A stretch of 64,000 nucleotides of DNA, taken from Mycolicibacterium porcinum (GTDB lineage Bacteria > Actinomycetota > Actinomycetes > Mycobacteriales > Mycobacteriaceae). A program made the translations under genes and the position numbers. The stretch spans positions 1 through 64,000 of the forward strand of contig MVIG01000026.1 in the NCBI GenBank assembly GCA_002086835.1, in the 5' to 3' direction. Below, one piece after another: positions 35,175 through 44,597 of this stretch. The notes under the pieces were generated by a model that saw nothing but the letters and a program-made list of their open reading frames with translations, was not told where the DNA came from and made no database searches. The number at the start of each line of letters is the position of its first letter. The stretch's first letter is position 1.

Positions 35175-36199
35175 GCGTCATCGCCGAGTTCTGGGACCGG
35201 CTACCCAGACCACTGGACCCGTTCGCATCGTTCAAGGTCAAGACCGGACTGTTGGTGGGCGGGGCGATCCTGTTGGCCTCCTTCACGTTCTGGGTCGGCG
35301 CGAGCTGGCAGTTCCGGTATGCGCTGCTGGCCGCGCTGGCCACCTCGCTGATCCTCACGCAGTTCCTCGCCCACGGCATGACCTCACCGCTACGGCAGAT
35401 GACCGCGGCCGCGCGGGCCATGGCCCACGGTGACTACAGCCTCCGGGTGCGCGCCACCTCCCGCGACGAAATCGGCCAACTGGCAACGGCATTCAACCAG
35501 ATGGCGGCTGACCTCGGGGCCGCCGACGAGTATCGGCGCGGGTTGATCGGCAACGTGTCCCACGAGCTTCGCACCCCGATCACCGCGTTGCAGGCGGTGC
35601 TGGAGAACGTGGTGGACGGGGTCGTCGAGCCCGATCCCCAGACCATGCGGATGGCGCTGTCTCAAACCGAACGGCTCGGTGAGCTGGTGACCAATCTGCT
35701 CGATCTCTCACGCGTCGAAGGCGGCGCCATTCCGTTGCAGATCAGCAGGTTCGATGTCGACGAGTTCCTGCGTGAGGCCGTCGAACACGTATCCGTGTCG
35801 GCCACCGGCGTGCCGGTGGCGGTCAAGGTGTCGCCGCCTGACCTGAAGGCGGTGGCGGACCCGGCGCGGCTGCGGCAGGTCGTGGTGAACCTGGTGGACA
35901 ACGCGATTCGGCACAGTCCGGCCGGGGGCCGGGTGTCCGTGCTGGCGACCCGTGAGGCATCGGGTCTGCGGATCGAGGTGACCGATCAGGGGCCGGGCAT
36001 CGCACCCGCCGAACGCGAACGGGTCTTCGAACGGTTCACGCGCGGCGCCACCTCGGACGGCGGAACCGGCCTGGGGCTGGCGATCGCGCGGTGGGCAGTC
36101 GAATTGCACGGCGGTGCCATCGAGGTGATGGACACCGAGTCGGGATGTCGGATCAGGGTCAGCATCCCTGAGCCCGTGACAGGGGAGAGGTCGAGATGA
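35171..36199 (+). CDS. Sensor histidine kinase
   Basis: This 342-residue kinase has two membrane segments close together (about residues 25-45 and 49-66), so almost no extracytoplasmic domain. A HAMP domain follows, then the HisKA box with phospho-acceptor His131 (NVSHELRTP) and an HATPase_c domain (NLVDNAIRHSP; DQGPGIAP; GTGLGLAIAR). It starts at GTG 35171 (GTGA overlap). The small sensor loop suggests sensing within the membrane or through the coupled membrane protein encoded next. Confidence 0.93.
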   Translation: MSVIAEFWDRLPRPLDPFASFKVKTGLLVGGAILLASFTFWVGASWQFRYALLAALATSLILTQFLAHGMTSPLRQMTAAARAMAHGDYSLRVRATSRDEIGQLATAFNQMAADLGAADEYRRGLIGNVSHELRTPITALQAVLENVVDGVVEPDPQTMRMALSQTERLGELVTNLLDLSRVEGGAIPLQISRFDVDEFLREAVEHVSVSATGVPVAVKVSPPDLKAVADPARLRQVVVNLVDNAIRHSPAGGRVSVLATREASGLRIEVTDQGPGIAPAERERVFERFTRGATSDGGTGLGLAIARWAVELHGGAIEVMDTESGCRIRVSIPEPVTGERSR

Positions 36200-37725
36200 C
36201 GACAACTGCGCCGGAAGTGCCGCCGCTGCTGATCGGGCCGGCCTTGCCGCGTCAGGGTGAGCCGGGCTGGACGGTGTGGTCGCGCCGGGTGTGGCCGATC
36301 GCCCCGCTGGCGTCGGCGCCGCGCCGGGTCCTGGCGTCCGCGCTGATCGCGGGGCTGGTCGGGACGGCGGTTTGGCGGGTGTCTGTGCTCAGCGTCGGCT
36401 ACCTGGTGGTCGGTCTGCTGGTTTTCGGCATCGTCTACGGCACCGCGCCGCGTCGCCCGAGCCGCTCCGAATGGTTCGGCATCGGACTGACACTGGCGCT
36501 GTTGGCGGTGCCTGCGCTGCTGGCCGCCGAATGGCTGGGCGTGCTGTGCCTGATGGCGGCCTGGATCGTCGGCTGGTGCACGCTGGTCGGCGGCCATACC
36601 TGGACTGCGGTGTTCACGGGCCCGTTCCTTCCGTGGGTGTTGTTCGGCCGGCTGCGCGGCTGGGTGGGACAGGCGGTGAAGGGCTGGGTACCGGGACGTT
36701 CGGGTCTGCCCAGCCTCGGCCGGATCGCCGTGGTGGCCGGACTCACCGTCGGCCTGGTTGTGGTGTTCGGTGCGCTGTTCGCCGCCGCCGACCCAGCTTT
36801 CGCTCACCTGGCCGGCACCCTGGTGCCCGCGTTCGACGGGGTCGACTTCGCGGCGCGGGCGGTGGTGTTCGGCATCGTGGTGATGTTCGTGCTGGGCGGT
36901 GCCTACCTGGTCCGATTCCCGCCGCGCCTGGATGCGATGGCTCCGGTGCCGATGCAGCCGGTCCCGCGGTGGGAGTGGGCGCTGCCGCTGGGCGTGCTCG
37001 ATGCGCTGTTCATCGCGTTCGTCGCGGTGCAGGCCACCGTGCTGTTCGGCGGCCACACCCATGTGCTGGAGACCGAGGGGCTGACGTATGCCGAGTACGC
37101 CCGCCAGGGGTTCTGGCAGCTGTTGTGGGTGTCCGCGCTGACGCTGCTGGTGCTCAGTGCGGTGATCCGGGTGGCAGGCCGGGCCACTGCCGCCGATCGC
37201 CGACTGCTGCGCATACTGGTCGGAATTCTTTGTGCCGCATCAATTGTCGTGGTGATCTCGGCGATCCACCGGATGTGGCTGTACCAGCAGGCGTACGGCT
37301 TCAGCACCGAGCGGTTGATGGTCATCACCACCGAGGTATGGCTGGGTGCCGTGTTCCTGCTCGTCGCGATCGCCGGGATCCGGATGACCGGGCGATGGCT
37401 GCCTCGGGCGGTGCTGGTGGCAGGTGTTCTCGCGCTGCTCGGTCTGGCGGCATTGAATCCGGAACGGTTGATCGCCGACCGGAATATCGACCGCTTCGAG
37501 CAGACCGGTGCGCTCGACACCGAGTACCTGTCCGGGCTGTCGCCGGACATCGACCCGGCCCTGGACCGGTTGCCGGCGCACGTCCGCGCCTGCGTGCGGT
37601 CGCACGGGCCGAATTCGGATCCGTGGTATCAGTTCAATCTGTCGCGGTGGCGGGCGGACCGTTCGGCGACGACCGATCTGCCGGAGTACTGCTCGTCGTA
37701 CTGGTCGTATCCGCAGTATCGGTAG
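36196..37725 (+). CDS. DUF4153/DUF4173-type polytopic membrane protein
   Basis: This 509-residue membrane protein has about ten hydrophobic segments and a cytoplasmic N-terminus. It resembles the DUF4153/DUF4173 family often encoded beside two-component systems. The C-terminal 90 residues are soluble, with a Cys-containing segment HVRACVRSHG. Its ATG overlaps the kinase stop (ATGA), so it is probably a sensor accessory or the main target of the two-component pair. No catalytic motif is recognised. Confidence 0.75.
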   Translation: MTTTAPEVPPLLIGPALPRQGEPGWTVWSRRVWPIAPLASAPRRVLASALIAGLVGTAVWRVSVLSVGYLVVGLLVFGIVYGTAPRRPSRSEWFGIGLTLALLAVPALLAAEWLGVLCLMAAWIVGWCTLVGGHTWTAVFTGPFLPWVLFGRLRGWVGQAVKGWVPGRSGLPSLGRIAVVAGLTVGLVVVFGALFAAADPAFAHLAGTLVPAFDGVDFAARAVVFGIVVMFVLGGAYLVRFPPRLDAMAPVPMQPVPRWEWALPLGVLDALFIAFVAVQATVLFGGHTHVLETEGLTYAEYARQGFWQLLWVSALTLLVLSAVIRVAGRATAADRRLLRILVGILCAASIVVVISAIHRMWLYQQAYGFSTERLMVITTEVWLGAVFLLVAIAGIRMTGRWLPRAVLVAGVLALLGLAALNPERLIADRNIDRFEQTGALDTEYLSGLSPDIDPALDRLPAHVRACVRSHGPNSDPWYQFNLSRWRADRSATTDLPEYCSSYWSYPQYR

Positions 37726-37789
37726 GTACGCCAGAATCGCGGCGATCCAAAGGCTGTCGACCACGTCGCGGGCGATCGAAGGTATCTGT

Positions 37790-38548
37790 GTGACCGCACT
37801 CGCCGTCGACGGCTCGCCTCGAATCACTCCACTCGAGCCGGTAGCGCTCGATCCCGCAGCACTGGGTTTTCCACCTGACAACCGGGCCGTCATCCCGCCG
37901 CTGGCCAAGCAGTGGGAGCAGCTCGATTTCCGTGAGATCCTCTCGCGTCCGGCGGCTTTCCTGTCGATCAGTCAGTCCAACTCGCTGTACCGACCGGGCG
38001 GGGTTCAGTACGCGGAGGGCCACGCCTTCCGTGGGAGCCTCGAAGCCACGGTGAAGGCGGCGAAGGCCGCGCGTTCGGCGCCGAATTTCGTGTCGTTCAA
38101 CTGGATCGGGTTCTCAGTGTTCCGGGACGATTACCCGAAGACCGATTTCGACAAGGCGCAGTACGACGGGTGGACCGGTCACATCGACGCAACCCCGGAG
38201 CAGATCGCCTGGGACAACGAACTCGTGGGAGAACTCCGCGACCTGGTCGAACCAGGTGACAACGAGTTGTACGAGAAGGCGCTGCAGACAGCGTTTGTCG
38301 GCACGGACCTGCCCGGCGCGCTGAGCAGGCAGCGGGTCGAGGTGGTCGTGCTCACCGGAATCCACCTCGACTGGTGCGTCGAAGGCAACGCGCGTGCGGC
38401 GCGCGATCACGGCTTGCTGCCCGTCGTGATCGGCGATGCGACCGGTGCTGCCCATCCCGACCAGGAGCGGGCGGCCTTCGAGCGGATCAACAACTTCTTC
38501 GCGCCCGTCATCACGTCGGATCAGTTCGTGGAGTGGGTCGCTCGCTGA
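37790..38548 (+). CDS. Isochorismatase-like cysteine hydrolase
   Basis: This protein of about 252 residues belongs to the isochorismatase/nicotinamidase hydrolase superfamily. The nucleophile region LTGIHLDWCVEGNARAARDHG has the Cys followed by the family's cis-peptide and helix. The GTG at 37790 (VTALAVDGSPRITPLE) has AAGG upstream. An in-frame extension into the DUF4153 gene end is rejected. The next open frame is a remnant of an AmiS/UreI-like amide/urea channel, which hints that the substrate is an amide. No firm substrate can be given. Confidence 0.75.
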   Translation: MTALAVDGSPRITPLEPVALDPAALGFPPDNRAVIPPLAKQWEQLDFREILSRPAAFLSISQSNSLYRPGGVQYAEGHAFRGSLEATVKAAKAARSAPNFVSFNWIGFSVFRDDYPKTDFDKAQYDGWTGHIDATPEQIAWDNELVGELRDLVEPGDNELYEKALQTAFVGTDLPGALSRQRVEVVVLTGIHLDWCVEGNARAARDHGLLPVVIGDATGAAHPDQERAAFERINNFFAPVITSDQFVEWVAR

Positions 38549-38793
38549 CAGGAAACGTCGGCCTGCTTCTGGTCGGTGCGGCGCTGTTCGTCAACGGACT
38601 CGTGTCAGTCGCTCTGGCCGACGTCGGTGGCGCCGCCCAGGTGGTTCTGCCGACGCTGGTTCTCGTGCGGGCGCACGGGCGTCGAGACCTCTGTGGTCGG
38701 AGGTGTGCCGCAGCCGGCGTGAACCCGATTCGGCGAAAGCGGCCCCATCCTTGGGGGCCCGCTTTGTGCAATCCGAGGTCGAACGTGACCTAG
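38533..38793 (+). pseudogene. Remnant of an AmiS/UreI-family amide/urea transporter
   Basis: A frame overlapping the hydrolase stop reads GNVGLLLVGAALFVNGL and then GGAAQVVLPTLVLV. These resemble the first and second membrane helices of AmiS/UreI channels (VGLxLVGAxLxxNGL ... VGGLQVVTPTVLI), but with most of the intervening loop missing. After about 38680 the frame becomes Arg/Cys-rich, runs through a terminator and ends at 38793. The remaining helices are absent in all three forward frames. A truncated, decayed gene is the best reading, from pattern recognition rather than alignment. Confidence 0.45.
38736..38765 (+). terminator. Terminator upstream of kstR2
   Basis: AAAGCGGCCCC (38736-38746) pairs with GGGGGCCCGCTTT (about 38753-38765) with one bulge. 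It insulates the hydrolase and remnant region from the kstR2 promoter. Confidence 0.6.
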
Positions 38794-38805
38794 CAAGCGC
38801 TTGGT
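38792..38805. promoter_or_regulatory. KstR2 operator of kstR2-fadA6
   Basis: AGCAAGCGCTTGGT is an exact match to AnCAAGnnCTTGnT, 15 nt upstream of the kstR2 ATG, giving autorepression. A TG-extended -10 (TGC-TATGCT, hexamer 38809-38814) follows, and the ATG starts exactly 6 nt after the hexamer, which predicts a leaderless mRNA. Confidence 0.92.
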
Positions 38806-38820
38806 TGCTATGCTGGGTCG

Positions 38821-39423
38821 ATGGAGCCGGATACCCCCGCCCAGCCGGCAAGCAGACGCGACGAGCTTCTCGACCTGGCCGCGACGATGTTTGCCGAACG
38901 CGGACTGAAGGCGACGACGGTTCGCGATATCGCCGACTCCGCAGGAATCCTGTCAGGCAGCCTCTACCACCACTTCAAGTCCAAAGAGCAGATGGTCGAG
39001 GAAGTGCTCAAGGACTTTCTGGACTGGCTGTTCGCGCGGTACCAGGAGATCCTCGACAGTGAGACCACCCCGCTGGGCCAATTGACCGGCCTGTTCATGG
39101 CTTCCTTCGAGGCCATCGAGCACCGGCATGCGCAGGTGGTGATCTACCAGGACGAGGCCAAGCGGCTCTCGTCGATCCCGCAGTTCGCCTTCGTCGACGA
39201 GCGCAACCGTGAACAGCGCAAGATGTGGATAGACATCCTGCAGCAGGGCATCTCCGACGGCTCGTTCCGGCAGGACATCGACGTCGACCTGGTGTACCGG
39301 TTCATTCGCGACACCACCTGGGTTTCGGTCCGCTGGTACCAACCGGGCGGACCGCTTTCGGCCGAAGAGGTCGGCCGGCAATACCTCGCCATCGTCCTCG
39401 GCGGAATCACCGCCGCCCGTTAG
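38821..39423 (+). CDS. kstR2: KstR2, TetR repressor of HIP catabolism
   Basis: This 200-residue TetR protein is orthologous to Rv3557c. The helix-turn-helix TTVRDIADSAGILSGSLYHHF closely matches KstR2, and the C-terminal domain binds HIP-CoA, the ligand that releases it from DNA. Its own promoter has a KstR2 box, and two further boxes in this window control fadD3/fadE30 and echA20/SDR. It is co-directional with fadA6, 16 nt downstream. Confidence 0.96.
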   Translation: MEPDTPAQPASRRDELLDLAATMFAERGLKATTVRDIADSAGILSGSLYHHFKSKEQMVEEVLKDFLDWLFARYQEILDSETTPLGQLTGLFMASFEAIEHRHAQVVIYQDEAKRLSSIPQFAFVDERNREQRKMWIDILQQGISDGSFRQDIDVDLVYRFIRDTTWVSVRWYQPGGPLSAEEVGRQYLAIVLGGITAAR

Positions 39424-39439
39424 GTCAAAGGAGACAAAC

Positions 39440-40588
39440 ATGCCTGAGGCATACATCGTCGACGCCGTGCGTACGCCGGTCGGAAAGAAGAACGGCTCGC
39501 TGGCGCAGGTGCACCCGATCGACCTCGGCGTGCACGCGTTCCGCGCCATCTTCGACCGCAACGACGTAGACCCGGGTGCGGTTGACGACGTCATCGTCGG
39601 CTGCGTCGACGCCATCGGCGGGCAGGCCGGCAACATCGGCCGCCTGACCTGGCTGGCCGCCGGGTACCCCGAGGCCGTCCCCGGCGTCACCGTCGACCGG
39701 CAGTGCGGTTCCAGCCAGCAGGCCATCTCGTTCGGCGCGCAGGCCATCATGTCCGGCACCGCCGACCTGATCCTGGCCGGCGGCATGCAGAACATGAGCT
39801 GGATCCCGATCTCCTCGGCCATGGTGGTCGGCAAGGAGTTCGGATTCAGCTCGCCCACAAACGAATCCAAGAGCTGGCTGCACCGCTACGGTGATCAGGA
39901 GATCTCGCAGTTCCGCGGCTCGGAGCTGATCGCCGAGAAGTGGGACATCTCCCGCGAGGAGATGGAAGAGTTCGCCTACAACAGCCACCAGCGGGCGTTC
40001 GCCGCGATCCGGGCCGGGCACTTCGACAACGAGATCATCCCGGTCGGCGACTTCGGCGTCGACGAGGGACCGCGCGAGTCGACGCTGGAGAAGCTGGCCT
40101 CGCTCAAGCCGCTGGTCGAGGGCGGCCGGCTGACCGCCGCGCTGGCCAGCCAGATCTCCGACGGCGCGGCCGCGGTGCTGCTGGCATCGGAAGAAGCCGT
40201 CAACAAGTACAACCTGAAGCCCCGCGCGCGCATCCACCACATCAGCGCCCGCGGCGATGATCCGGTGATGATGCTGACCGGCCCGATCCCGGCCACCCAG
40301 TACGCGCTGGAGAAGACCGGCCTGTCGATCGACGACATCGACACCGTCGAGATCAACGAGGCCTTCGCGCCGGTCGTGCTGGCCTGGCTCAAGGAGACCA
40401 AGGCCGATCCGGCCAAGGTCAACCCGAGCGGCGGCGCCATCGCACTGGGCCACCCGCTGGGCGCCACGGGTGCCAAGCTGTTCACCACCATGCTCAACAC
40501 CCTGGAGCGCACCGGCGGCCGCTACGGCCTGCAGACCATGTGCGAGGGTGGCGGCACCGCCAACGTCACGATCATCGAGCGCCTCTGA
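39440..40588 (+). CDS. fadA6: FadA6, beta-ketothiolase of C/D-ring degradation
   Basis: This 382-residue thiolase has the nucleophile Cys89 (VDRQCGSSQQA), the His of [15 protein letters not shown] and the second Cys in QTMCEGGGT. It is linked to thiolysis of the linear product of IpdAB ring opening, yielding MOODA-CoA. The ATG at 39440 has AAGGAG 8 nt upstream. It follows kstR2 in one transcription unit and ends before a terminator. Confidence 0.95.
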   Translation: MPEAYIVDAVRTPVGKKNGSLAQVHPIDLGVHAFRAIFDRNDVDPGAVDDVIVGCVDAIGGQAGNIGRLTWLAAGYPEAVPGVTVDRQCGSSQQAISFGAQAIMSGTADLILAGGMQNMSWIPISSAMVVGKEFGFSSPTNESKSWLHRYGDQEISQFRGSELIAEKWDISREEMEEFAYNSHQRAFAAIRAGHFDNEIIPVGDFGVDEGPRESTLEKLASLKPLVEGGRLTAALASQISDGAAAVLLASEEAVNKYNLKPRARIHHISARGDDPVMMLTGPIPATQYALEKTGLSIDDIDTVEINEAFAPVVLAWLKETKADPAKVNPSGGAIALGHPLGATGAKLFTTMLNTLERTGGRYGLQTMCEGGGTANVTIIERL

Positions 40589-40605
40589 TCTGACCGCGAG
40601 TAGAC

Positions 40606-40645
40606 GCGAAAACCCCCGATTTCCACGGATTTCGGGGGTTTTCGC
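40606..40645. terminator. Bidirectional terminator between fadA6 and the LysR gene
   Basis: GCGAAAACCCCCGA (40606-40619) pairs with TCGGGGGTTTTCGC (40632-40645). The A/T tracts at the stem base suit termination in both directions between convergent genes. The left flank (CGCGAGTAGACGC) resembles the left arm of the stem-loop at 46672. Confidence 0.85.
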
Positions 40646-40678
40646 TGGGGGTACCGCCCGCTCGCGGGGGACTGTTCG

Positions 40679-41572
40679 TCAGGGATCGAATCGCGCCTTC
40701 TGTGCCGTCTCGACCAACGCGCGCGCCAGCACCGAGCCCGGTTCGGCCGCACTGGTGACCAATGCGACCGTCGCCGTCACCGACGGGTTGTCCAACGCCA
40801 GCACCTGCACCCCGGCCGGCGGGCGCACCGTGCGCAGCCAGGGCTGGCCGACGACGCTGGCCCACCGGCCGGTGCTGACGTGCGCCAGCAGTGAGACCAC
40901 CGAATCGGCCTCCAACCGCGGCGCCGGGGTGAGACCCTGACCGGCCAGCGCGTCATCGAGCAGTTGACGCCCCCGCATGCCCGTGTTCAGCAGGCACAAC
41001 GGCAGCTGCAGCACGTCTGCCCAGGGCATCGGATCCGGCTGGCTCGTCAGCAACTCGCCGCTGGCGATCAGCACCTGGCGTTCCTCGTACAGCGGTATGA
41101 CCGTCAAGCCCGCGGTATCGACGCCGTCGGGGTAGATGATGCCCGCGTCCAGCTCGAACCGGCGGATGCGCTCGACGATTCCCGCCGAACGCTGACTGCT
41201 CTCCAATTGCACCCGTACCAACGGATGTTCGGCGCAGAACGGGTCGGTGAGCAGTGCGACGGTGCTCGAGGCCGCGGGGATGACGCCGAGCCGCAGCTCT
41301 CCGGTCAGCCCGGTCTGCAATGCGGTGACCTCATGGATGAGGGCATCGTGATCGGCCAGGATGCGGCGCGCCCACAGCACCAATCGCTCGCCCTCGGGCG
41401 TCAGGCCTTCGAAGCTCTGGCCGCGCCGCACCAGCGGGACCTTTAGCTCGGTCTCCAGTTTGCGGATGGCTTCCGACAGCGCCGGTTGCGACACGTAGCA
41501 CGCGGCCGCGGCGCGGGCGAAGTGCTTCTCGCGGGCGAGCGCGACGAAGTATTCGAGCTGGCGAAACAGCAT
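40679..41572 (-). CDS. LysR-family regulator of the YdeP-like oxidoreductase
   Basis: This 297-residue LysR protein starts MLFRQLEYFVALAREKHF and has the helix-turn-helix ARAAAACYVSQPALSEAIRKLE. The effector-domain segment LCLLNTGMRGRQLLDD resembles regulators of formate dehydrogenase-type genes. A GTG 15 nt upstream is a weaker start. It is divergent from the molybdopterin oxidoreductase gene, with an ATAG-N7-CTAT palindrome between them. Confidence 0.87.
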   Translation of the reverse strand: MLFRQLEYFVALAREKHFARAAAACYVSQPALSEAIRKLETELKVPLVRRGQSFEGLTPEGERLVLWARRILADHDALIHEVTALQTGLTGELRLGVIPAASSTVALLTDPFCAEHPLVRVQLESSQRSAGIVERIRRFELDAGIIYPDGVDTAGLTVIPLYEERQVLIASGELLTSQPDPMPWADVLQLPLCLLNTGMRGRQLLDDALAGQGLTPAPRLEADSVVSLLAHVSTGRWASVVGQPWLRTVRPPAGVQVLALDNPSVTATVALVTSAAEPGSVLARALVETAQKARFDP

Positions 41573-41591
41573 GAGACATTCGATCACGACC

Positions 41592-41608
41592 GATAGGCGC
41601 GGCCTATC
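41592..41608. promoter_or_regulatory. LysR/OxyR-type operator GATAGGC-N3-GCCTATC
   Basis: This perfect 7-3-7 palindrome lies 19 nt upstream of the LysR ATG and 56 nt upstream of the oxidoreductase ATG. It contains ATAG-N7-CTAT, the half-site form of OxyR-like LysR regulators. Confidence 0.75.
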
Positions 41609-41664
41609 ACATCGTCGGAAACATTCCTTGGACGCGGCTGTTCATCGGCGCGCAGACTTAACTC

Positions 41665-43962
41665 ATGACAGACCGGGGCACCGAACAGCGCACCGACGCC
41701 GAGGGCCATGACCAACCGGAGTTCCATCCCTACCATCACCCCGCGGCCGGCTGGGGCGCGGCGAAGAGCGTCACCAGATTCCTGATCCGCGAGCGCGAGC
41801 CCATCGACGGGCCCCGCGCGATCATGAAGATGAACCACGAGGACGGCGGTTTCGACTGTCCCGGCTGCGCCTGGCCCGACGACATGAAGGGCCTCAAGCT
41901 CGACATCTGCGAGAACGGCATCAAACACGTCACGTGGGAGATGACGCACAAGCGCTGCGGTCCGGAGTTCTTCGCCCTGCACACCGTCTCCAAACTGGCC
42001 ACCTGGAGCGATTTCGCCCTCGAGGACCAGGGCCGGCTGACCGAGCCGATGGTGTACAACGCCGAGACCGACCACTACGAACCGATCAGCTGGCGTGACG
42101 CGTTCGACCTGGTGGGCAAGGCCCTGGCGGAGCTGGACAACCCGAACCAGGCGTCGTTCTACACCTCGGGCCGGCTGGGCAACGAGGCCACGTTCCTGTA
42201 CCAGCTGATGGCTCGCGAACTCGGCACCAACAACCTGCCGGACTGCTCCAACATGTGTCATGAGGCGAGTGGTCGCGCACTGCAGGCGGCACTGGGAACC
42301 GGCAAGGGCACCGTCGACCTCGAAGACTGGGAGACCGCCGACGCGCTGTTCATCATCGGTGTCAACGCCGCCTCCAACGCCCCGCGCATGCTCACGGCGC
42401 TGGCGGAGGCTTACCGTCGGGGTGCGCAGATCGTGCACATCAACCCGCTGGTCGAGGCAGGTGCCACCAAGACGATCATCCCGCACGACTTCTTGCGAAT
42501 GGCCACGTTCAAGTCGACCAAGACCAGCACGCTGAACCTGCAGCCCTTGATCGGCGGGGACATGGCGCTGATGCGAGGTATCGCGAAAGCCGTTCTGGAA
42601 CAGGCGGAAACGGATCCGAAGGCGATCGACGCCGAGTTCATCGCCCGTTACACGGCGGGTTTCGATGCCTACCGGTCAGTCGTCGAGGACACCTCCTGGG
42701 ACGAGATCGAATACAAATCCGGGGTCCGTCAGGCAGATATCCGCAAGGCGGCCAAGGTCTACTGCGACGCCGACCGCAGCATCATCAGCTGGTGCCTGGG
42801 TGTCACCCAGCACGAACACGGTGTGGACAGCGTGCGCGAGATCGTGAATCTGCTTCTGCTGCGCGGCAATCTGGGCCGTGAAGGTGCTGGTCCGTCACCC
42901 GTGCGGGGGCACAGCAACGTGCAGGGCAACCGCACCTGCGGTATCGACCACCGGCCGACGGGCGCCTTCCTGGACCGGCTCGCCGAGGTGTGCGGTATCG
43001 ACCCGCCGCGCGAGCACGGAATGGACACCGTGCACACCATCGAGGCCATGCATCGCGACGAGATCAAGGTGTTCGTCGGGATGGGCGGAAACTTCGCCAG
43101 TGCCGCCCCGGACACCGCATACACGTTCGCGGGTCTGCAGAAATGCGATCTGACTGTTCAGGTGAGCACCAAACTCAACCGCAGTCACGTGATCCACGGC
43201 CGTCGCGCCCTGATCCTGCCGTGCCTGGGCCGGACCGAGAAGGACGAGCAGAGAGCCGGGCTGCAGTCCACCTCGGTCGAGGATTCGATGAGCATGGTGC
43301 ACCTGTCGGTCGGGATGAAGAAGCCCGCCTCGCCGCACCTGAGGTCGGAGCCGGCGATCATCGCCGGTATCGCGGCGGCGGCGCTGCCCTCCAGTGCCAC
43401 GCCGTGGAGCTGGTACGTCGAGGACTACGACCGGATCCGCGACACGATGGCCAAGGTGCTCAACGGTTTCGAGGACTTCAATCGGCGGGTTCGCCTGCCG
43501 CTGGGCTTCCGGATCAAGCAGCCCGCGCGGGAGCTGATCTTCCTGACCCCGTCCGGTCGCGCCGAGTTCTCAGCGGCCGACCTACCTGACGACAGCACCG
43601 AGTCGGGCACCCTGATCCTGGCGACGTTGCGGTCCCATGACCAATGGAACACCACCATCTACTCCGACAACGACCGCTATCGCGGCGTGAAGAACCTGCG
43701 CACATTGATTTTCATGAATGCGCAGGACATGGCGGACCGCGGGCTCACGGAGTTCGACGACGTCGACATCGTCGCGACCGCCCGCGACGGCAGTACCCGG
43801 TCGTTACGCCGGTACAAGGCCATCCCGTACGGCATCCCGCGCGGCTGTGCCGCGGGGTACATGCCGGAGATGAACGTGTTGTGCGCCATCGGCGATTACA
43901 GCACCCAGAGCGACCAGCCGATCATGAAGAATGTCAAGGTGACTGTGGAACGCTCGGCCTGA
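41665..43962 (+). CDS. FdhF/YdeP-family molybdopterin oxidoreductase
   Basis: This 765-residue bis-MGD enzyme belongs to the YdeP branch (formate dehydrogenase alpha-like). The N-terminal segment [11 protein letters not shown] holds two cysteines in CxxC spacing but not a complete 4Fe-4S quartet. In SNMCHEASG the Cys occupies the region of the usual Mo ligand. The molybdopterin dinucleotide-binding C-terminal domain ([25 protein letters not shown]) is intact. No NAD-linked or quinone-linked partner subunit is encoded nearby. The true electron acceptor and substrate are unknown; E. coli YdeP is linked to acid resistance. Its stop overlaps the DUF1345 start (TGATG). Confidence 0.88.
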   Translation: MTDRGTEQRTDAEGHDQPEFHPYHHPAAGWGAAKSVTRFLIREREPIDGPRAIMKMNHEDGGFDCPGCAWPDDMKGLKLDICENGIKHVTWEMTHKRCGPEFFALHTVSKLATWSDFALEDQGRLTEPMVYNAETDHYEPISWRDAFDLVGKALAELDNPNQASFYTSGRLGNEATFLYQLMARELGTNNLPDCSNMCHEASGRALQAALGTGKGTVDLEDWETADALFIIGVNAASNAPRMLTALAEAYRRGAQIVHINPLVEAGATKTIIPHDFLRMATFKSTKTSTLNLQPLIGGDMALMRGIAKAVLEQAETDPKAIDAEFIARYTAGFDAYRSVVEDTSWDEIEYKSGVRQADIRKAAKVYCDADRSIISWCLGVTQHEHGVDSVREIVNLLLLRGNLGREGAGPSPVRGHSNVQGNRTCGIDHRPTGAFLDRLAEVCGIDPPREHGMDTVHTIEAMHRDEIKVFVGMGGNFASAAPDTAYTFAGLQKCDLTVQVSTKLNRSHVIHGRRALILPCLGRTEKDEQRAGLQSTSVEDSMSMVHLSVGMKKPASPHLRSEPAIIAGIAAAALPSSATPWSWYVEDYDRIRDTMAKVLNGFEDFNRRVRLPLGFRIKQPARELIFLTPSGRAEFSAADLPDDSTESGTLILATLRSHDQWNTTIYSDNDRYRGVKNLRTLIFMNAQDMADRGLTEFDDVDIVATARDGSTRSLRRYKAIPYGIPRGCAAGYMPEMNVLCAIGDYSTQSDQPIMKNVKVTVERSA

Positions 43963-44597
43963 TGCGCGGGTCCAGGCTGCTCGCGGCGCCCGGCCGGCTC
44001 GGTGGTTCGGTGATCGTGGGGGTCGGCGCCGGCGTCGTCACCGGCGCGCTGACCGACACCCCGCTCGGCGTGCTTGTCGGGATCGCCGCCACGGGAACCG
44101 CTTTCGTGCTCGCAGGCTGGATTCTGCTGTGGCCGATGGACGCCGCGGCCACCCACCGCCACGCCCATCAAGAGGCCTTCAGCCCGGTGGTCGACGAGCT
44201 CGTGATCGTCGCGGCCGCGGTCGGTGCCCTGGTCAGCATCGTCTTCATGCTCGTGCACGGCGGTTCGCACAGCGATCCGACCGCGGCGACAGCCGCGCTG
44301 GCCGGAGTTTTCATGGCGTGGGCCGGTATGCACCTGATGTACGCGGCGCGCTATGCGAACCTCTACTACACACCGGATGTCGGCGGCATCGACTTCAACT
44401 CCGACGAACCACCGGCGTTCCGCGACTTCTTCTACTTCAGTTACAACCTCGGCATGACGTATCAGGTGTCCGATACCAGCGTCACCGACGGAGTCATCCG
44501 CTCGGTGGCGCTGAGGCACTGCCTGCTGTCGTATCTGTTCGGCACCGTCATCCTGGCGACCACGATCAACCTGGTCGTCGGCATCGTGTCCAGCTGA
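43962..44597 (+). CDS. DUF1345 membrane protein
   Basis: This 211-residue integral membrane protein has five to six hydrophobic segments. It has the DUF1345 signature [18 protein letters not shown] and [20 protein letters not shown]. The ATG at 43962 overlaps the oxidoreductase stop by one base. The function of the family is not established. It is convergent with the FUSC gene, overlapping it by 32 nt. Confidence 0.85.
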   Translation: MRGSRLLAAPGRLGGSVIVGVGAGVVTGALTDTPLGVLVGIAATGTAFVLAGWILLWPMDAAATHRHAHQEAFSPVVDELVIVAAAVGALVSIVFMLVHGGSHSDPTAATAALAGVFMAWAGMHLMYAARYANLYYTPDVGGIDFNSDEPPAFRDFFYFSYNLGMTYQVSDTSVTDGVIRSVALRHCLLSYLFGTVILATTINLVVGIVSS

